DNA of 57,718 bases from JBKDZL01 sp047971145 (GTDB taxonomy: Bacteria; Bacillota_I; Bacilli_A; Erysipelotrichales; Erysipelotrichaceae): positions 1 through 57,718 of the forward strand of contig JBKDZL010000072.1 in NCBI GenBank assembly GCA_047971145.1, written 5' to 3'. A model generated the notes under the pieces. That model searched no databases, had not been told where the DNA came from, and saw only the letters and a list, made by a program, of their open reading frames with translations. Shown here piece after piece: positions 44,651 to 54,181 of the stretch. Every line of letters begins with the position of its first letter. Positions within the stretch are counted from its first letter, which is position 1. The translations under genes and the position numbers were made by a program.

Positions 44651-44665
44651 TGCTATAATTTTTAT
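44651..44665 (+). promoter_or_regulatory. Extended -10 promoter six bases before the phosphodiesterase ATG
   Basis: TGCTATAAT (44651-44659), six bases (44660-44665), then ATG at 44666. A weak -35 TTGAGT lies 18 bases before the -10 hexamer. No ribosome binding site. Confidence 0.7.
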
Positions 44666-45853
44666 ATGAAAAAATTACTTGTAGTAAGTTTTGATGCTGT
44701 TAATTCTCAAGAATTCAGTAAAGAAATTGCCACACTGCCAAATATGTCTAAGTTATTATCACAGGGTACTTTAGTCAGTGATGTCGATTCAGTCTTTATC
44801 TCTAACACTTATGTTTGTCACACTTCAATGATAACTGGAGTTTATCCTGAAAAACATGGCATTATTGATAATACTGCCTTTGAACCTAATAATACTAATC
44901 CTCATTGGAATTGGTATTACAATCAAATAAAAGCACCTCATATCATGGAGAAAGCCTTAGCTTTAGGCTATAGTATTACTAATTTGTTTTGGCCAGTAAT
45001 GGCGAAAGCTCCTTTTAAGTATAATCTACCAGAAATAATTGCCAGAGATCACGAAAACCAAATACTAACCATCCTTAAAAATGGTACCCCTGGCTTTATC
45101 ATAAAATATTTACTAAAAAATATTAAACACTTTAAAGGTATTGATCAGCCCTCACTTGACAACATTTCCACTGCAGTTGCTTGTGATGTCTTAAAAAAAG
45201 CCAAAACTGATTTGGTATTTCTGCATTTAACTGATACTGATATGAAAAAACACTTTCATGGTACCCAATCAAATGAAGCCAAAGCTTCACTACAAAGAAT
45301 GGATGAGCGACTAGGCAAACTACTAAAAGCTTGTAAAGAGCAATATAGCATTATGATAGTCAGCGATCATAGCCAAATAGATATTCACACCAATATAGAT
45401 TTAAATAAAGAATATCCTCTTGATAATGCTTGGTGGTATCAAAGTGAAGGACTGGCTTGTCTACTTCACAAAGAAAAACTAACAAAAAAAGATCTAAAAC
45501 AACTAAACAACTGGGCCAATAATAATTCAGCTATTAAAAAAATCGTCAGTGCTCAGGAACTAAAACAATCTGGCCTTAAGCAAAAATCAGACTTTGCCAT
45601 TATTGCCAATGCTGGTTATTGTTTTATCCATAGTGATAAAAAACATAAAGCCTGTCATGGTTTCAGTTTAGATATTAAAGATGACTATAAAACTTTTTAC
45701 TTCATTAAAGATACTAATGTCCAAGAAAACCAAATATTAACTGGTGGCAGCATCTTAGATATTTGTGCTGTACTAACCAAAATTTTAGAAATTGAGCCCT
45801 GGCCTATAGAAGGAAAGCTCAATAATAAAATCTTTAAAAAATCCGCAACATAA
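44666..45853 (+). CDS. Type I phosphodiesterase/nucleotide pyrophosphatase family protein
   Basis: A 395-residue alkaline phosphatase superfamily enzyme. The first metal Asp is in LLVVSFDAV (residue 9 region), the nucleophile loop is SNTYVCHTSMITGVYPEKHGI, and further metal ligands lie in HLTDTDMKKHFHG, MIVSDHSQIDI and HKACHGFS. No signal peptide, so probably cytoplasmic. The substrate is not known; relatives cleave phosphodiester or pyrophosphate bonds. ATG at 44666 is chosen over an upstream start at 44630, which would overlap the promoter. Confidence 0.85.
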   Translation: MKKLLVVSFDAVNSQEFSKEIATLPNMSKLLSQGTLVSDVDSVFISNTYVCHTSMITGVYPEKHGIIDNTAFEPNNTNPHWNWYYNQIKAPHIMEKALALGYSITNLFWPVMAKAPFKYNLPEIIARDHENQILTILKNGTPGFIIKYLLKNIKHFKGIDQPSLDNISTAVACDVLKKAKTDLVFLHLTDTDMKKHFHGTQSNEAKASLQRMDERLGKLLKACKEQYSIMIVSDHSQIDIHTNIDLNKEYPLDNAWWYQSEGLACLLHKEKLTKKDLKQLNNWANNNSAIKKIVSAQELKQSGLKQKSDFAIIANAGYCFIHSDKKHKACHGFSLDIKDDYKTFYFIKDTNVQENQILTGGSILDICAVLTKILEIEPWPIEGKLNNKIFKKSAT

Positions 45854-46400
45854 AATACTATTAAGTAAAATCTAAAGCAAAATTAATGCCTCCATATTTC
45901 CATATACTATAATTTCCGAAAGATCTTTCATAACACCAACATCATGATAAGAGATAAGCTCCTCTATAACTAAAGGGAAAGTCGAAAATACTCGAGTATA
46001 AACCACAACAACTAAAGCCCAAAATATAAATCCCTCCAAAACCTTAATGAGAACTTATTCAAAAATATTTTCACAGCTACCAATAAAGCATAGCAAAGCG
46101 ATAGTGTATATTTGAAAATTATCATAAGGGTAATAAAAACTATCTGATGATTATTAATTTTAAAAAAGAAAATATCTTCTTTTTAAATATCAATTAACTT
46201 AATCAATAAGCTACTATTATTAAGTATCTTAGATAATCACCATTTTTTAATTTACTAATACCTTCTTTCTTATTAGCACAGACTCTGCTGTATTATTTAT
46301 ACTTATTATCAGCATTTTATTGCAAAAAAGTTAGGGATATATTTATGGTATATTTAAATAAATAGGGTTGTTAGACCTATAAGCATACTACTTATAATAA
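45854..46400. other. AT-rich region with a possible membrane-protein relic
   Basis: About 550 bases with no called gene. On the minus strand 45872-46039 is open for 55 codons from a TTG and encodes MEGFIFWALVVVVYTRVF and later VMKDLSEIIVYGNMEALILL; composition looks coding-like and membrane-associated, but there is no good start or recognised family, so I treat it as a possible fragment. Confidence 0.35.
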
Positions 46401-46401
46401 A

Positions 46402-46442
46402 ATAAAACTAACTTTGAATTATGGAGTTAGTTTTATTTATAC
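46402..46442. terminator. Terminator of the membrane-protein gene (bidirectional)
   Basis: Stem AAAACTAACT/AGTTAGTTTT with T-rich flanks on both strands, shortly after the stop of the minus-strand gene ending at 46465. Confidence 0.75.
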
Positions 46443-46464
46443 ATTTAATAATATCGCAATATTA

Positions 46465-47757
46465 CTACTTATTTTTATAGTGTTTTGCTTTTACTTTATT
46501 CCTATGAGTGAACTGTCCTTTAGTAAAGTTTGGTCGCATATTATTATAATATCTCATAATAGTTTTAGAGCTAACTTCATAAGTAGCTAATTCAATTTTC
46601 TTAGTTGTTTTGTTTTTTGGTTTATTAAAATTAGCCTTAATTGAAGATATTAAACCTGCCAACATGCCAGTTTTTCCAACTTTAGTTGTGAGTGTTTCTT
46701 TTGGCTCAATAATTTCCTTTGGCTCTGATGTTACATTGGTAACTTGGGCTTCAACTTTTGGCTCAACTATTTCATCAGCTTCGCCATATAAACTTTTCTT
46801 TTCATTAGCACTAGCAAAATGATGGCTAATATAATCTTTATAGATGTATTCTGAATCTAATTTTTGACGCATTACATTATCTCTGTTTAAAAACCAAAAA
46901 TTAACAAATAAATTACTTAAGATATATATTAAGCAAATGACCACATAAATAATTGCTGAATAGAGCGCCCATTGTGTCCAATGTAAATTGCTAATCATAT
47001 AGCTACCAAAGAAATAAATAATTAAATAAATAGAACCATTAAATATTAAATAAAATAGTAAAGTAATAACTGGATTTTTAAATAACATTTTAATAGAATA
47101 ACCACAAGCTTCACCACCACTAATATCATAACGATAAGTAGCTTGCCATTTGTAAATCCATAAAAATCTAAAAAAGATAATAACAGCTACTGAGACCATT
47201 ATAGCTAAAATAATATAAGAAGGATCAATCATAAATTGAGCTAAAAATAAAACCAAAAGGCAACTTAAAATAGCCACCGCAACTAATATCCCAACGATAA
47301 AAACACTAAAAAAGTTCGAAAAAAATCTCTTAATAATATAACTCAATGTTTTATTATTTCTTTGTTTAATTCCTTTAATAAATAAATCTTGAGAAGTAAA
47401 AATTAATAAGTTGCCAATACTGCCAACCATATATAAACCAAAAACACAGACAATAATTGATAAATAGCAATGAGGTATCATGCGAAAACCAAAATCAATT
47501 ACATTAATTATTTGAGTTTCACTAGGGTTATCATTGACAATTCTAAAAACAATTTCTTGATGTTGAATCAAAACAGTTTGATACGCCTCAGCAATACTAC
47601 TAACCAATAAAAAGGTTAAGAAAAAAGAAAGAGTTAAAGTAATTATCATAATAATAATATAATAAATACCTCTTTTATTTAGATAAGCTCCAATAGTACT
47701 AAGTAAATCATTAAAGCTTAATTTACGATTAAACATTTCATTTCTCATAATCAACAT
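46465..47757 (-). CDS. Uncharacterised six-helix membrane protein with basic C-terminal tail
   Basis: A 430-residue protein. About six hydrophobic segments fill residues 30-290 (near 35-55, 85-110, 150-175, 180-205, 235-260 and 265-285). A hydrophilic tail follows: first Glu/Pro/Thr-rich (EIVEPKVEAQVTNV, EPKEIIEPKETL), then strongly basic at the end (HRNKVKAKHYKNK). I do not recognise the family; the layout is reminiscent of DUF975/YciC-type membrane proteins, but no signature confirms this. An AAGGAG site precedes the first ATG closely; the fourth codon is an alternative start. Confidence 0.75.
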   Translation of the reverse strand: MLIMRNEMFNRKLSFNDLLSTIGAYLNKRGIYYIIIMIITLTLSFFLTFLLVSSIAEAYQTVLIQHQEIVFRIVNDNPSETQIINVIDFGFRMIPHCYLSIIVCVFGLYMVGSIGNLLIFTSQDLFIKGIKQRNNKTLSYIIKRFFSNFFSVFIVGILVAVAILSCLLVLFLAQFMIDPSYIILAIMVSVAVIIFFRFLWIYKWQATYRYDISGGEACGYSIKMLFKNPVITLLFYLIFNGSIYLIIYFFGSYMISNLHWTQWALYSAIIYVVICLIYILSNLFVNFWFLNRDNVMRQKLDSEYIYKDYISHHFASANEKKSLYGEADEIVEPKVEAQVTNVTSEPKEIIEPKETLTTKVGKTGMLAGLISSIKANFNKPKNKTTKKIELATYEVSSKTIMRYYNNMRPNFTKGQFTHRNKVKAKHYKNK

Positions 47758-47888
47758 AACTCCTTAGCATAATAAAAATCATACAGATTTATTATACACT
47801 AATTAATTGTTAACTTCTATAAATTTTAACTATTCAAAGGTTTTTAAAAATTATGAGCTAAAATCAATAATTTAAACTAATTTACAAA

Positions 47889-47914
47889 TAAAAAGCTCAT
47901 TAAATATGAGCTAG
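47889..47914 (-). terminator. Terminator of the short ssb gene
   Basis: Minus strand hairpin AGCTCA-TATTTAA-TGAGCT followed by TTTTTATT, overlapping the stop codon region. Confidence 0.8.
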
Positions 47915-48225
47915 TTATTGATAACTTTAACACTTGAAGCTATGATTTCACTATAATAAAAAGGATTTTCATTTTTTGTCTTAAAGCTTTTAGCAGCAAG
48001 ATAGCCTTTAATAATAATTAAATCATTAACCTTTAAATCTTTTTGACACTTAAGCGCTAAGTCTTTCCACGCTGTTACACTATAGATATCACTATCATAA
48101 TTGCCCTCTGAGTTGCTAGAGTTTCTCTCCACTTCAACTTCCACATTTACTACATTTAAACCATGGTCAGTCTTGCGAGTGACAATGGGCTTAACAACAC
48201 GACCCAACATTACTACACTATTCAT
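47911..48225 (-). CDS. Short single-stranded DNA-binding protein (SsbB-like)
   Basis: A 104-residue single OB-fold: MNSVVMLGRVVKPIV, VNVEVERNSS, SVTAWKDLALKCQKDL and IIIKGYLAAKSF follow the SSB pattern. The acidic partner-binding tail (usually ending DDDIPF) is absent. It therefore resembles SsbB/YwpH-type paralogs, which in Bacillus act in transformation, rather than the replicative SSB. Confidence 0.88.
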   Translation of the reverse strand: MNSVVMLGRVVKPIVTRKTDHGLNVVNVEVEVERNSSNSEGNYDSDIYSVTAWKDLALKCQKDLKVNDLIIIKGYLAAKSFKTKNENPFYYSEIIASSVKVINN

Positions 48226-48270
48226 TTAATTACCTCCTATCTTATATATAGACAAGAGTTCTAATAATTC

Positions 48271-49539
48271 CTAAATTATTTTTAATATTGCTTTATTAGT
48301 CCAATCTAATTCCCTAATAAAATTAAAATCTTCGACCTTAATGCTCTCAATGAGCTCTAATACTTCTGGTAATTCAACACCTTGCCAATGAAACTGCATT
48401 GCACTAATGGCAATTTCTTCAACTTGATCAAAATCCCTAATAAATTTACCAATTAATCTTTTTTTAAGTTGGCTAAGTAGCTGATCAGTAATAGGTTTTT
48501 TTAATACTGTTTGAAGATAATCATCCATAGTTTTTGACCAGTTATCATTAATATCATCATTAATTAATAAAAAGAACATTGCCCTCTCACTCACCTCAGC
48601 ATCAGCCATAAAACTATCATTAATTATCTTATCATTTAGCCATTTTTGATAGATATTATTTGTGGAGGTAAAGTTGGCATCACAAAACATTTTGAAAATT
48701 AAATTTCTTTTGATTAATCCAGAACCCACTAATGAGTCAGGCTTAAATTTATAGCCCATCGCAATCTTTCCTTGCGCTAAATTCATCTTAATTTCTTGAT
48801 ACTTTTGTTTTACTTGTAGTGGTTCAACGGGAAACACTTTTTTGATTTCTTTGATTTTAATGAATTCTTTTTGACTTTGATTTTTCTTTATAATTTCTAA
48901 TATTTCTTTAGGGTTTAATTTACTAACGGCCACTAATAACATATTATTCGGATGATAATTATAACTATGTGCTAATTCTAACTCCTGAGCACTAATTGCC
49001 ATAATGTTTTCACTATCACCACTAATATCTTGGTTTAGGGGGTAATTATGAAATAACCCTTCAAAAAGACTATGAATCAGTTTACTGCCCGGCATTTGTT
49101 GATACATTTTATACTCCGAATCAATTATCCCTTTTTCTTTTTCTACTGAAGCTTTAGAAACCTTAAACTGTTGGACAAAATCTAAAAGTAAATTTAGTGG
49201 TTTTTTTAAATCATCATTACTACTAGTAAAATAATATAAGGTCTCATTATAAGAAGTAAAGGCATTAACTGAGCAACCTAAAGCTGTAAAAGTATTCATC
49301 ACATCACTATGATCCTCATTCTCAAACATTTTATGCTCTAAAAAATGAGCAATACCACTATGAAAATTATTTAAAACTCCATCAACTTCCTCACTTAAAT
49401 GTAAAGCACCAAAGTTAGTAGCTAAACCAAAAAAAGATTTGGCAAATTCGGGTTTTTCCCATATTAGTACACTTAAGCCATTTTCTAAGACCTCGATATG
49501 ATAAGTTTCATTTAACCTTTTATTTACTGTTGTTTTCAT
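48271..49539 (-). CDS. M16 insulinase-like peptidase, YfmH/YmfH type
   Basis: A 422-residue M16 family protein. The inverted zinc motif HFLEH lies near residue 75 (GIAHFLEHKMFE) and the downstream Glu in KGIIDSEYKMY, so the active site is intact. ATG at 49539 follows an AAAGGAG site and overlaps the end of the upstream partner by 20 bases; the longer frame to 49569 is rejected. NCBI-style naming links this pair with EF-P 5-aminopentanol modification in Bacillus; the role here is inferred from that. Confidence 0.88.
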   Translation of the reverse strand: MKTTVNKRLNETYHIEVLENGLSVLIWEKPEFAKSFFGLATNFGALHLSEEVDGVLNNFHSGIAHFLEHKMFENEDHSDVMNTFTALGCSVNAFTSYNETLYYFTSSNDDLKKPLNLLLDFVQQFKVSKASVEKEKGIIDSEYKMYQQMPGSKLIHSLFEGLFHNYPLNQDISGDSENIMAISAQELELAHSYNYHPNNMLLVAVSKLNPKEILEIIKKNQSQKEFIKIKEIKKVFPVEPLQVKQKYQEIKMNLAQGKIAMGYKFKPDSLVGSGLIKRNLIFKMFCDANFTSTNNIYQKWLNDKIINDSFMADAEVSERAMFFLLINDDINDNWSKTMDDYLQTVLKKPITDQLLSQLKKRLIGKFIRDFDQVEEIAISAMQFHWQGVELPEVLELIESIKVEDFNFIRELDWTNKAILKII

Positions 49540-50788
49540 CACTACTCCTTTGTTTATAAGTATAAACAAGTTCTAAATTTAAATTTTTAAAGGCTTTGCT
49601 GATATCACTTAGTTTTACATCGTTAATTAGCTCTAGTGTTTTATCAAAGGTTAAATCTTTATTGACATGATTTAATTTAAAGGCAAGATTTAATATGCCC
49701 TGATAATCATCATAACTGCCACGCAAACTATCAATAATCATATCTTTAGCTATCTTGACCATTTCAGGATTATATTCACCCTTTTGCACTTGAGTAAATA
49801 AAGTTTTGACTAGCTCTTCAGTTTCTGCAAGTTTACTACTATCCATGCTTGTGGCAACATACATACCACCCTCAAAGACAAATAAGCGAGAATAAATACT
49901 ATAACATAAACTACGCTTTTCTCTAATTTCACTAAACAATAAAGAGGTAGGCAACTGACCAAATAAAGCACAACCTACAGCCAAGCTATAATAATCTTTA
50001 TCACTCATATTGATACTACCATTAAAAACCATTACTAATTGGCTCTGTTGAATATCTGCTTCCTCACTAATACTTTGCAAGTTAGCTTTATTTTTATTAT
50101 AAGTAACAAGATTAATTTGTTGTTCTACTTTTGGAAAATTTTTAATAAAGAAATCTTTAATCAAAGCTTCATCGACATCGCCGATAACCGCTATTTCATA
50201 ATAACTATTGTGAATGATTTCTAAATACCATTGATATAATTGATGATTGTCAATGGCCATAACTTCATCCTTATCACCTAAACTATCAAAAGCTAATGGT
50301 GTATCGCCCCCATAGATCTTTAAGGCTTGAAAGATAGCATAGCGAGCTGCAGAATCTTTTTTAGCTTTAATTTGATATAATAAATTATCTTTTGCTTCAT
50401 TAAACAAAACTTCTGTAAAAGCATTCTGTGTAGCATGAGGATGATAAATCATTTCTTTAATAAAATTGAGTTGATCTAAAAGAATGTCCTGATTTAAATA
50501 CTTGCCATTTATGCCATTAAAAACAAAATCACAGACTAAACTATTTCCCTTAATTGTTCTAGTAAGTGCATAATTAGCACCATATAACTTGTCTAATTTT
50601 TTGTTAAGTTCAACTTTATTAACATATTTCTGCGATTGATCCACAACAATGCCACTAACTAAAGCTAATTTACTAATATTCTCCTTAGTTAAAGGTAAAT
50701 GAAATTGGATACTGATAGTTAAGTCTTTAAATTTTGAAGTAGGATATATTATTAACTGACTATTATTATTTATTCTTGATATTTTCAT
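49520..50788 (-). CDS. M16 peptidase-like protein without zinc motif, YfmF/YmfF type
   Basis: A 422-residue M16-fold protein lacking HxxEH: the equivalent helix reads KLALVSGIVVDQS. The C-terminal half has the typical FGQLPTSLLFSEIREKRSLCYSIYSR signature with the substrate-binding Arg/Tyr. The usual M16 arrangement is one active and one inactive subunit, and the neighbouring gene encodes the active one. It overlaps the chorismate mutase-aminotransferase gene by 23 bases. Confidence 0.88.
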   Translation of the reverse strand: MKISRINNNSQLIIYPTSKFKDLTISIQFHLPLTKENISKLALVSGIVVDQSQKYVNKVELNKKLDKLYGANYALTRTIKGNSLVCDFVFNGINGKYLNQDILLDQLNFIKEMIYHPHATQNAFTEVLFNEAKDNLLYQIKAKKDSAARYAIFQALKIYGGDTPLAFDSLGDKDEVMAIDNHQLYQWYLEIIHNSYYEIAVIGDVDEALIKDFFIKNFPKVEQQINLVTYNKNKANLQSISEEADIQQSQLVMVFNGSINMSDKDYYSLAVGCALFGQLPTSLLFSEIREKRSLCYSIYSRLFVFEGGMYVATSMDSSKLAETEELVKTLFTQVQKGEYNPEMVKIAKDMIIDSLRGSYDDYQGILNLAFKLNHVNKDLTFDKTLELINDVKLSDISKAFKNLNLELVYTYKQRSSDENNSK

Positions 50789-52253
50789 AAGCTTTCTTTA
50801 AGCTATTTGCTAAACCATAACACTTAGCTTTTGGTAAACAACAAACTGCTATTCTTAAACCTCCTTTAATTGCTACTACATAGATATGTTCTCTCATCAA
50901 AGCTTCTTGGACTAAAGTAACATACTTTTGCTCTAGTTTCATTGTGATAAAGAAGCCCTCATGATAAGGGTAAAGTGATAAATTTACTTCTTTTGCTTCC
51001 TTTAAAATTATTTCGGCACGCTCTTTTAATAAGCTAACATAAGATTCCTGTTCCAAAAGCCACTCAGATTGATTTTCACTCATAATCTTACTAAAGGCTA
51101 CCATAGCTCCATTATTAACACTTGACCAAATACCTCTAGAAATTGTTAAAAAAGTATTATACATAGTATCACTTGCCAGCTTACTACCTAAGACAATCGC
51201 AGCACCTAAGCGCACACCATACATACTTAAAGCTTTAGAGCAAGAAGCTGCCAAAACCACTGTAGTATTATCAGCCAACTCAGCAAATTTATGCAGATAA
51301 GCTCTACCACTTTTTTTATCAGCACAATAATCTAAATAAGCAATGTCATTTAAAATCACAACATCATTAGCTAAAGTCCCAACAAAATCAATTATTTCTT
51401 GCCACATAGCTTGGCTCATACTATAACCACTAGGATTATGAACTGGATCATTAATTATAATAACAATACGTTTTTGATATTTTCCCACTTCTTTTATTGT
51501 TTCTTTTAAACCAGCAACATTAAAACTATCATTATCATCAAACATTGCAAAATTAGCAATCTTTAAATTACGCAGTTTAGCCATAACATTATAATTACCC
51601 CAAGCTAAATCAGGTATGATAATAGTTTCACCAATATTTGTGACACTATCTAAAGTTAAACTTAAAGAGCCACTACCACCTGGAGTAGCAAATACTCGAT
51701 GATAGCCAGCATAACCCTGAGGTAAAATCCACTTGGCCACCGCTGCTAAAAAATCCGGATTACCCTGCATACCAGAGGCATAACTAGCATAATCTTTATA
51801 ATCTAAATTACTATAAATATCATATACCGATTTAAAAGCCACCAACTTACCATCCTCACCAATTAAAGAGCCAACAGTCGCATTGACAACTTTATCAGGA
51901 AATTGATCATCTTTTGCTCGCTTTAAAGTTGCGAAAACCGCATCAGGATTTAAAACCCCATCAAATTTTCGATTAATGAAGTTGGTAGGATTTAAAGCTC
52001 TCGCTTGTCTTCTTTTAGAAGTTTCCATTAGATAGCGATACATATCTAACAAATCTTCTTGATTAGAAAGCTCACTATTCTCAATAACATTAGCTAAAAT
52101 TCTATCTTCTCTATTATTATCATATATTGCAATATCATTATTTTTTTTATAATTCAAAACATCATCAACTATTGTTAATCTTTCTTCTAATAATGACATG
52201 ATTTTTTTATCAACCACATCAATTTTTTTGCGATAATCATCAAGTTTATTCAT
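50766..52253 (-). CDS. Fused chorismate mutase (AroQ) and class I aminotransferase
   Basis: A 495-residue fusion. Residues 1-88 are an AroQ chorismate mutase with all catalytic positions in register with E. coli numbering minus three: R8, R25, K36, D45, R48, E49 and Q83 nearby. Residues of about 100-495 are a fold-type I aminotransferase of the aspartate/aromatic kind with N273 (HNPSG), D303, Y306, PLP lysine K340 (SCSKALSMYG) and R348. The pairing predicts chorismate to prephenate and an aromatic amino-acid or prephenate transamination in one chain. It has a GGAGG site and is divergent from the AroE-AroK-like gene. Confidence 0.88.
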   Translation of the reverse strand: MNKLDDYRKKIDVVDKKIMSLLEERLTIVDDVLNYKKNNDIAIYDNNREDRILANVIENSELSNQEDLLDMYRYLMETSKRRQARALNPTNFINRKFDGVLNPDAVFATLKRAKDDQFPDKVVNATVGSLIGEDGKLVAFKSVYDIYSNLDYKDYASYASGMQGNPDFLAAVAKWILPQGYAGYHRVFATPGGSGSLSLTLDSVTNIGETIIIPDLAWGNYNVMAKLRNLKIANFAMFDDNDSFNVAGLKETIKEVGKYQKRIVIIINDPVHNPSGYSMSQAMWQEIIDFVGTLANDVVILNDIAYLDYCADKKSGRAYLHKFAELADNTTVVLAASCSKALSMYGVRLGAAIVLGSKLASDTMYNTFLTISRGIWSSVNNGAMVAFSKIMSENQSEWLLEQESYVSLLKERAEIILKEAKEVNLSLYPYHEGFFITMKLEQKYVTLVQEALMREHIYVVAIKGGLRIAVCCLPKAKCYGLANSLKKAYENIKNK

Positions 52254-52383
52254 AAATCCTCCAATTGATATTATTATACAATAAAAGTTTTTATTTTTTT
52301 GGAAAAATTGAATTTACTAATCATTCTCCTCTACCCATATCCTGATTATTAGCTAGAGAGTAGCTCTAAAGTCCGACAAGCTA

Positions 52384-52412
52384 TTGAGTAAAGTGTTAAA
52401 ATATTCTATACT
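52384..52412 (+). promoter_or_regulatory. Promoter of the AroE-AroK-like gene
   Basis: TTGAGT (52384-52389), 17-base spacer, TATACT (52407-52412), then an AAGGAAAG site and ATG at 52441. Confidence 0.6.
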
Positions 52413-52440
52413 AATAATAGATATAGTAAGGAAAGTAAAA

Positions 52441-53637
52441 ATGCGGGGAATAATAACACAACACTCAGATAATAAAACTAAATTTCTTTTTAATTTTTGG
52501 GGCGATACTAGTTTCCAAAATATTTTAGTTAGCGATGAAAAAATATTGTCTTTTATCGAGGGGAAAACTTTTGATTTCATCCACATTGATCATGACTTTC
52601 AAGACTATTTGTATTCAAAAATGAACTATTTAGATCCTGTAGCCCAAGCTACTAATACTATTGATACAATTTACAACCAAGACAATTTTTTAATTGGCTT
52701 TAATGCTAGCTATTTTGGCTATATTGATTTATTTAAACATCATAATATTGAAATTAATAAAAAAGTTATCATCATTATCGGTAATAGTAATCATGCTAAA
52801 ACTCTAAAATACTTACTGAGTCAAAAAACCAGTAATGTCATTATGGTTAGCAGCGAGCCAGAGCTAGGCGAGTTCAACTTTAATCAATTTAAGCTCTTTC
52901 CCAAGATAGATATTTTAATTAACACTCTGGATACTAAAGAATACTTACCAATCATAAACCTCTTTAAAATCGCAGCTAAACCCGATATTGTCATTGATTT
53001 AGCTTGTAATAGTGGACGATCTGACTTATTAATACAAGCTAAACAATTAAAATGTAAAACTTATAATGCTCAAAGAGCAACAGTCTATACTGCTGCCTAT
53101 GCTTATAAAATAATTAATAGTGACTTAGAAAACTTTAGAATTGATAATGCATATAGTCAACTACAAAACCAAACTAATATCGTCTTAATTGGCATGGATA
53201 ATACTATTAAGAGCCAAGTTGCCAATATTCTTGGCCAACATTATCAAAAAGAAATTATTGATACTAAAATACTAGTTGAAACCAATGAAAAATTAAATTA
53301 TTTAGATATTATTGAAAACTACGGACTTGATTACTACTACAATTTAGAAAGTTTAGTAATTGAAAAACTTAGTGAGCAAAACAATAAAATTATTATCACA
53401 AGTGATGGTGTAGTTGACAACTATAACAATATTAAAATATTACAGAAACACAGTAGAATTTATTATCTAAATACTCCTACTGAAAACTTCAATAAACAAA
53501 TTAGTAAACTTTATTTAAAAAGAAAACACGTTTTTGTAGATTGCACCGATATCACCGTTAACTGTTACAACAATACAACCCTAGATATTACCAATGCCAT
53601 AATCAAAGAATACGAATATTATTGCTACAAAAAATAG
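52441..53637 (+). CDS. AroE-AroK-like fusion with both active sites degenerate
   Basis: A 398-residue protein. Residues 1-245 follow shikimate dehydrogenase: ATNTIDTIYNQDNFLIGFN (70-88), IIIIGNSNHAK (110-120), DILINTLD (157-164) and a C-terminal YNAQRATVYTAAYA. Residues 246-398 follow shikimate kinase: NIVLIGMDNTIKS (246-258), EIIDTK (271-276) and a beta-strand/turn IIITSDGVV. Catalytic sites are lost: AroE Lys to Gln54, AroE Asp of NTDG to Ser90, P-loop Gly to Ile256, IDTD to IDTK, FR arginine to Tyr300 and GGG to SDG. ATG at 52441 follows an AAGGAAAG site. A regulatory or structural role is inferred; other functions are possible. Confidence 0.65.
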   Translation: MRGIITQHSDNKTKFLFNFWGDTSFQNILVSDEKILSFIEGKTFDFIHIDHDFQDYLYSKMNYLDPVAQATNTIDTIYNQDNFLIGFNASYFGYIDLFKHHNIEINKKVIIIIGNSNHAKTLKYLLSQKTSNVIMVSSEPELGEFNFNQFKLFPKIDILINTLDTKEYLPIINLFKIAAKPDIVIDLACNSGRSDLLIQAKQLKCKTYNAQRATVYTAAYAYKIINSDLENFRIDNAYSQLQNQTNIVLIGMDNTIKSQVANILGQHYQKEIIDTKILVETNEKLNYLDIIENYGLDYYYNLESLVIEKLSEQNNKIIITSDGVVDNYNNIKILQKHSRIYYLNTPTENFNKQISKLYLKRKHVFVDCTDITVNCYNNTTLDITNAIIKEYEYYCYKK

Positions 53638-53660
53638 AAACACTTAAGTTTCTATTTTTA
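53630..53660. terminator. Bidirectional terminator between convergent genes
   Basis: Hairpin TAGAAAC-ACTTAA-GTTTCTA with A-rich left and T-rich right flank, serving the AroE-AroK-like gene and the convergent OsmC gene. Confidence 0.85.
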
Positions 53661-54059
53661 ACAAGTTCCAAATGATTCAAATTCTACAATTAATTCCATT
53701 TTAGCAACTTTTGCTAGGGTTTGGAAAATCGAGCAATACCGACAAGCTAATTCTAGAGCTGCTTTTACTTTAGTTTCACTCTTAGAAGTATCAATAGTAG
53801 CTTTAATTGTCACTTCTTCTAACATCTTAGGTACACTATCTCTTTTAACTCCCGAAATATTATATTCAACAAAATTAATACTTAATTCTTCTTTTTCTAA
53901 AACATCTAAGAAAGTAGAGTGTAAGCAACCAGCCAATGCAGCTTGTAACAAATCATAGGGTAGAGCTCTATTAGGTGCAATTTCCACCTTATAACTTCCT
54001 AAATCTAATTGTCCTTCAAATTCATCATTAATTCTAATTTTCGCTTTTACATTACTCAT
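53658..54059 (-). CDS. OsmC/Ohr family protein
   Basis: A 133-residue OsmC-fold protein. The two family cysteines are visible in AALAGCLHSTFLDVL (near residue 45) and ACRYCSIFQTLAK (near residue 110). Members reduce organic hydroperoxides with a thiol pair, but this short form could also be a non-peroxidase OsmC. A single gene on its own transcript. Confidence 0.85.
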   Translation of the reverse strand: MSNVKAKIRINDEFEGQLDLGSYKVEIAPNRALPYDLLQAALAGCLHSTFLDVLEKEELSINFVEYNISGVKRDSVPKMLEEVTIKATIDTSKSETKVKAALELACRYCSIFQTLAKVAKMELIVEFESFGTC

Positions 54060-54181
54060 ATCAGTTCTCCTTATATCCCTATCATAACAAAAATATAAAT
54101 CTCTGGCTATAATATGCTCTACTTTTAAATTTCATAAAACTTTTTCGAAATTTACACAAAATTTACACAAAGTTTTGTTAC

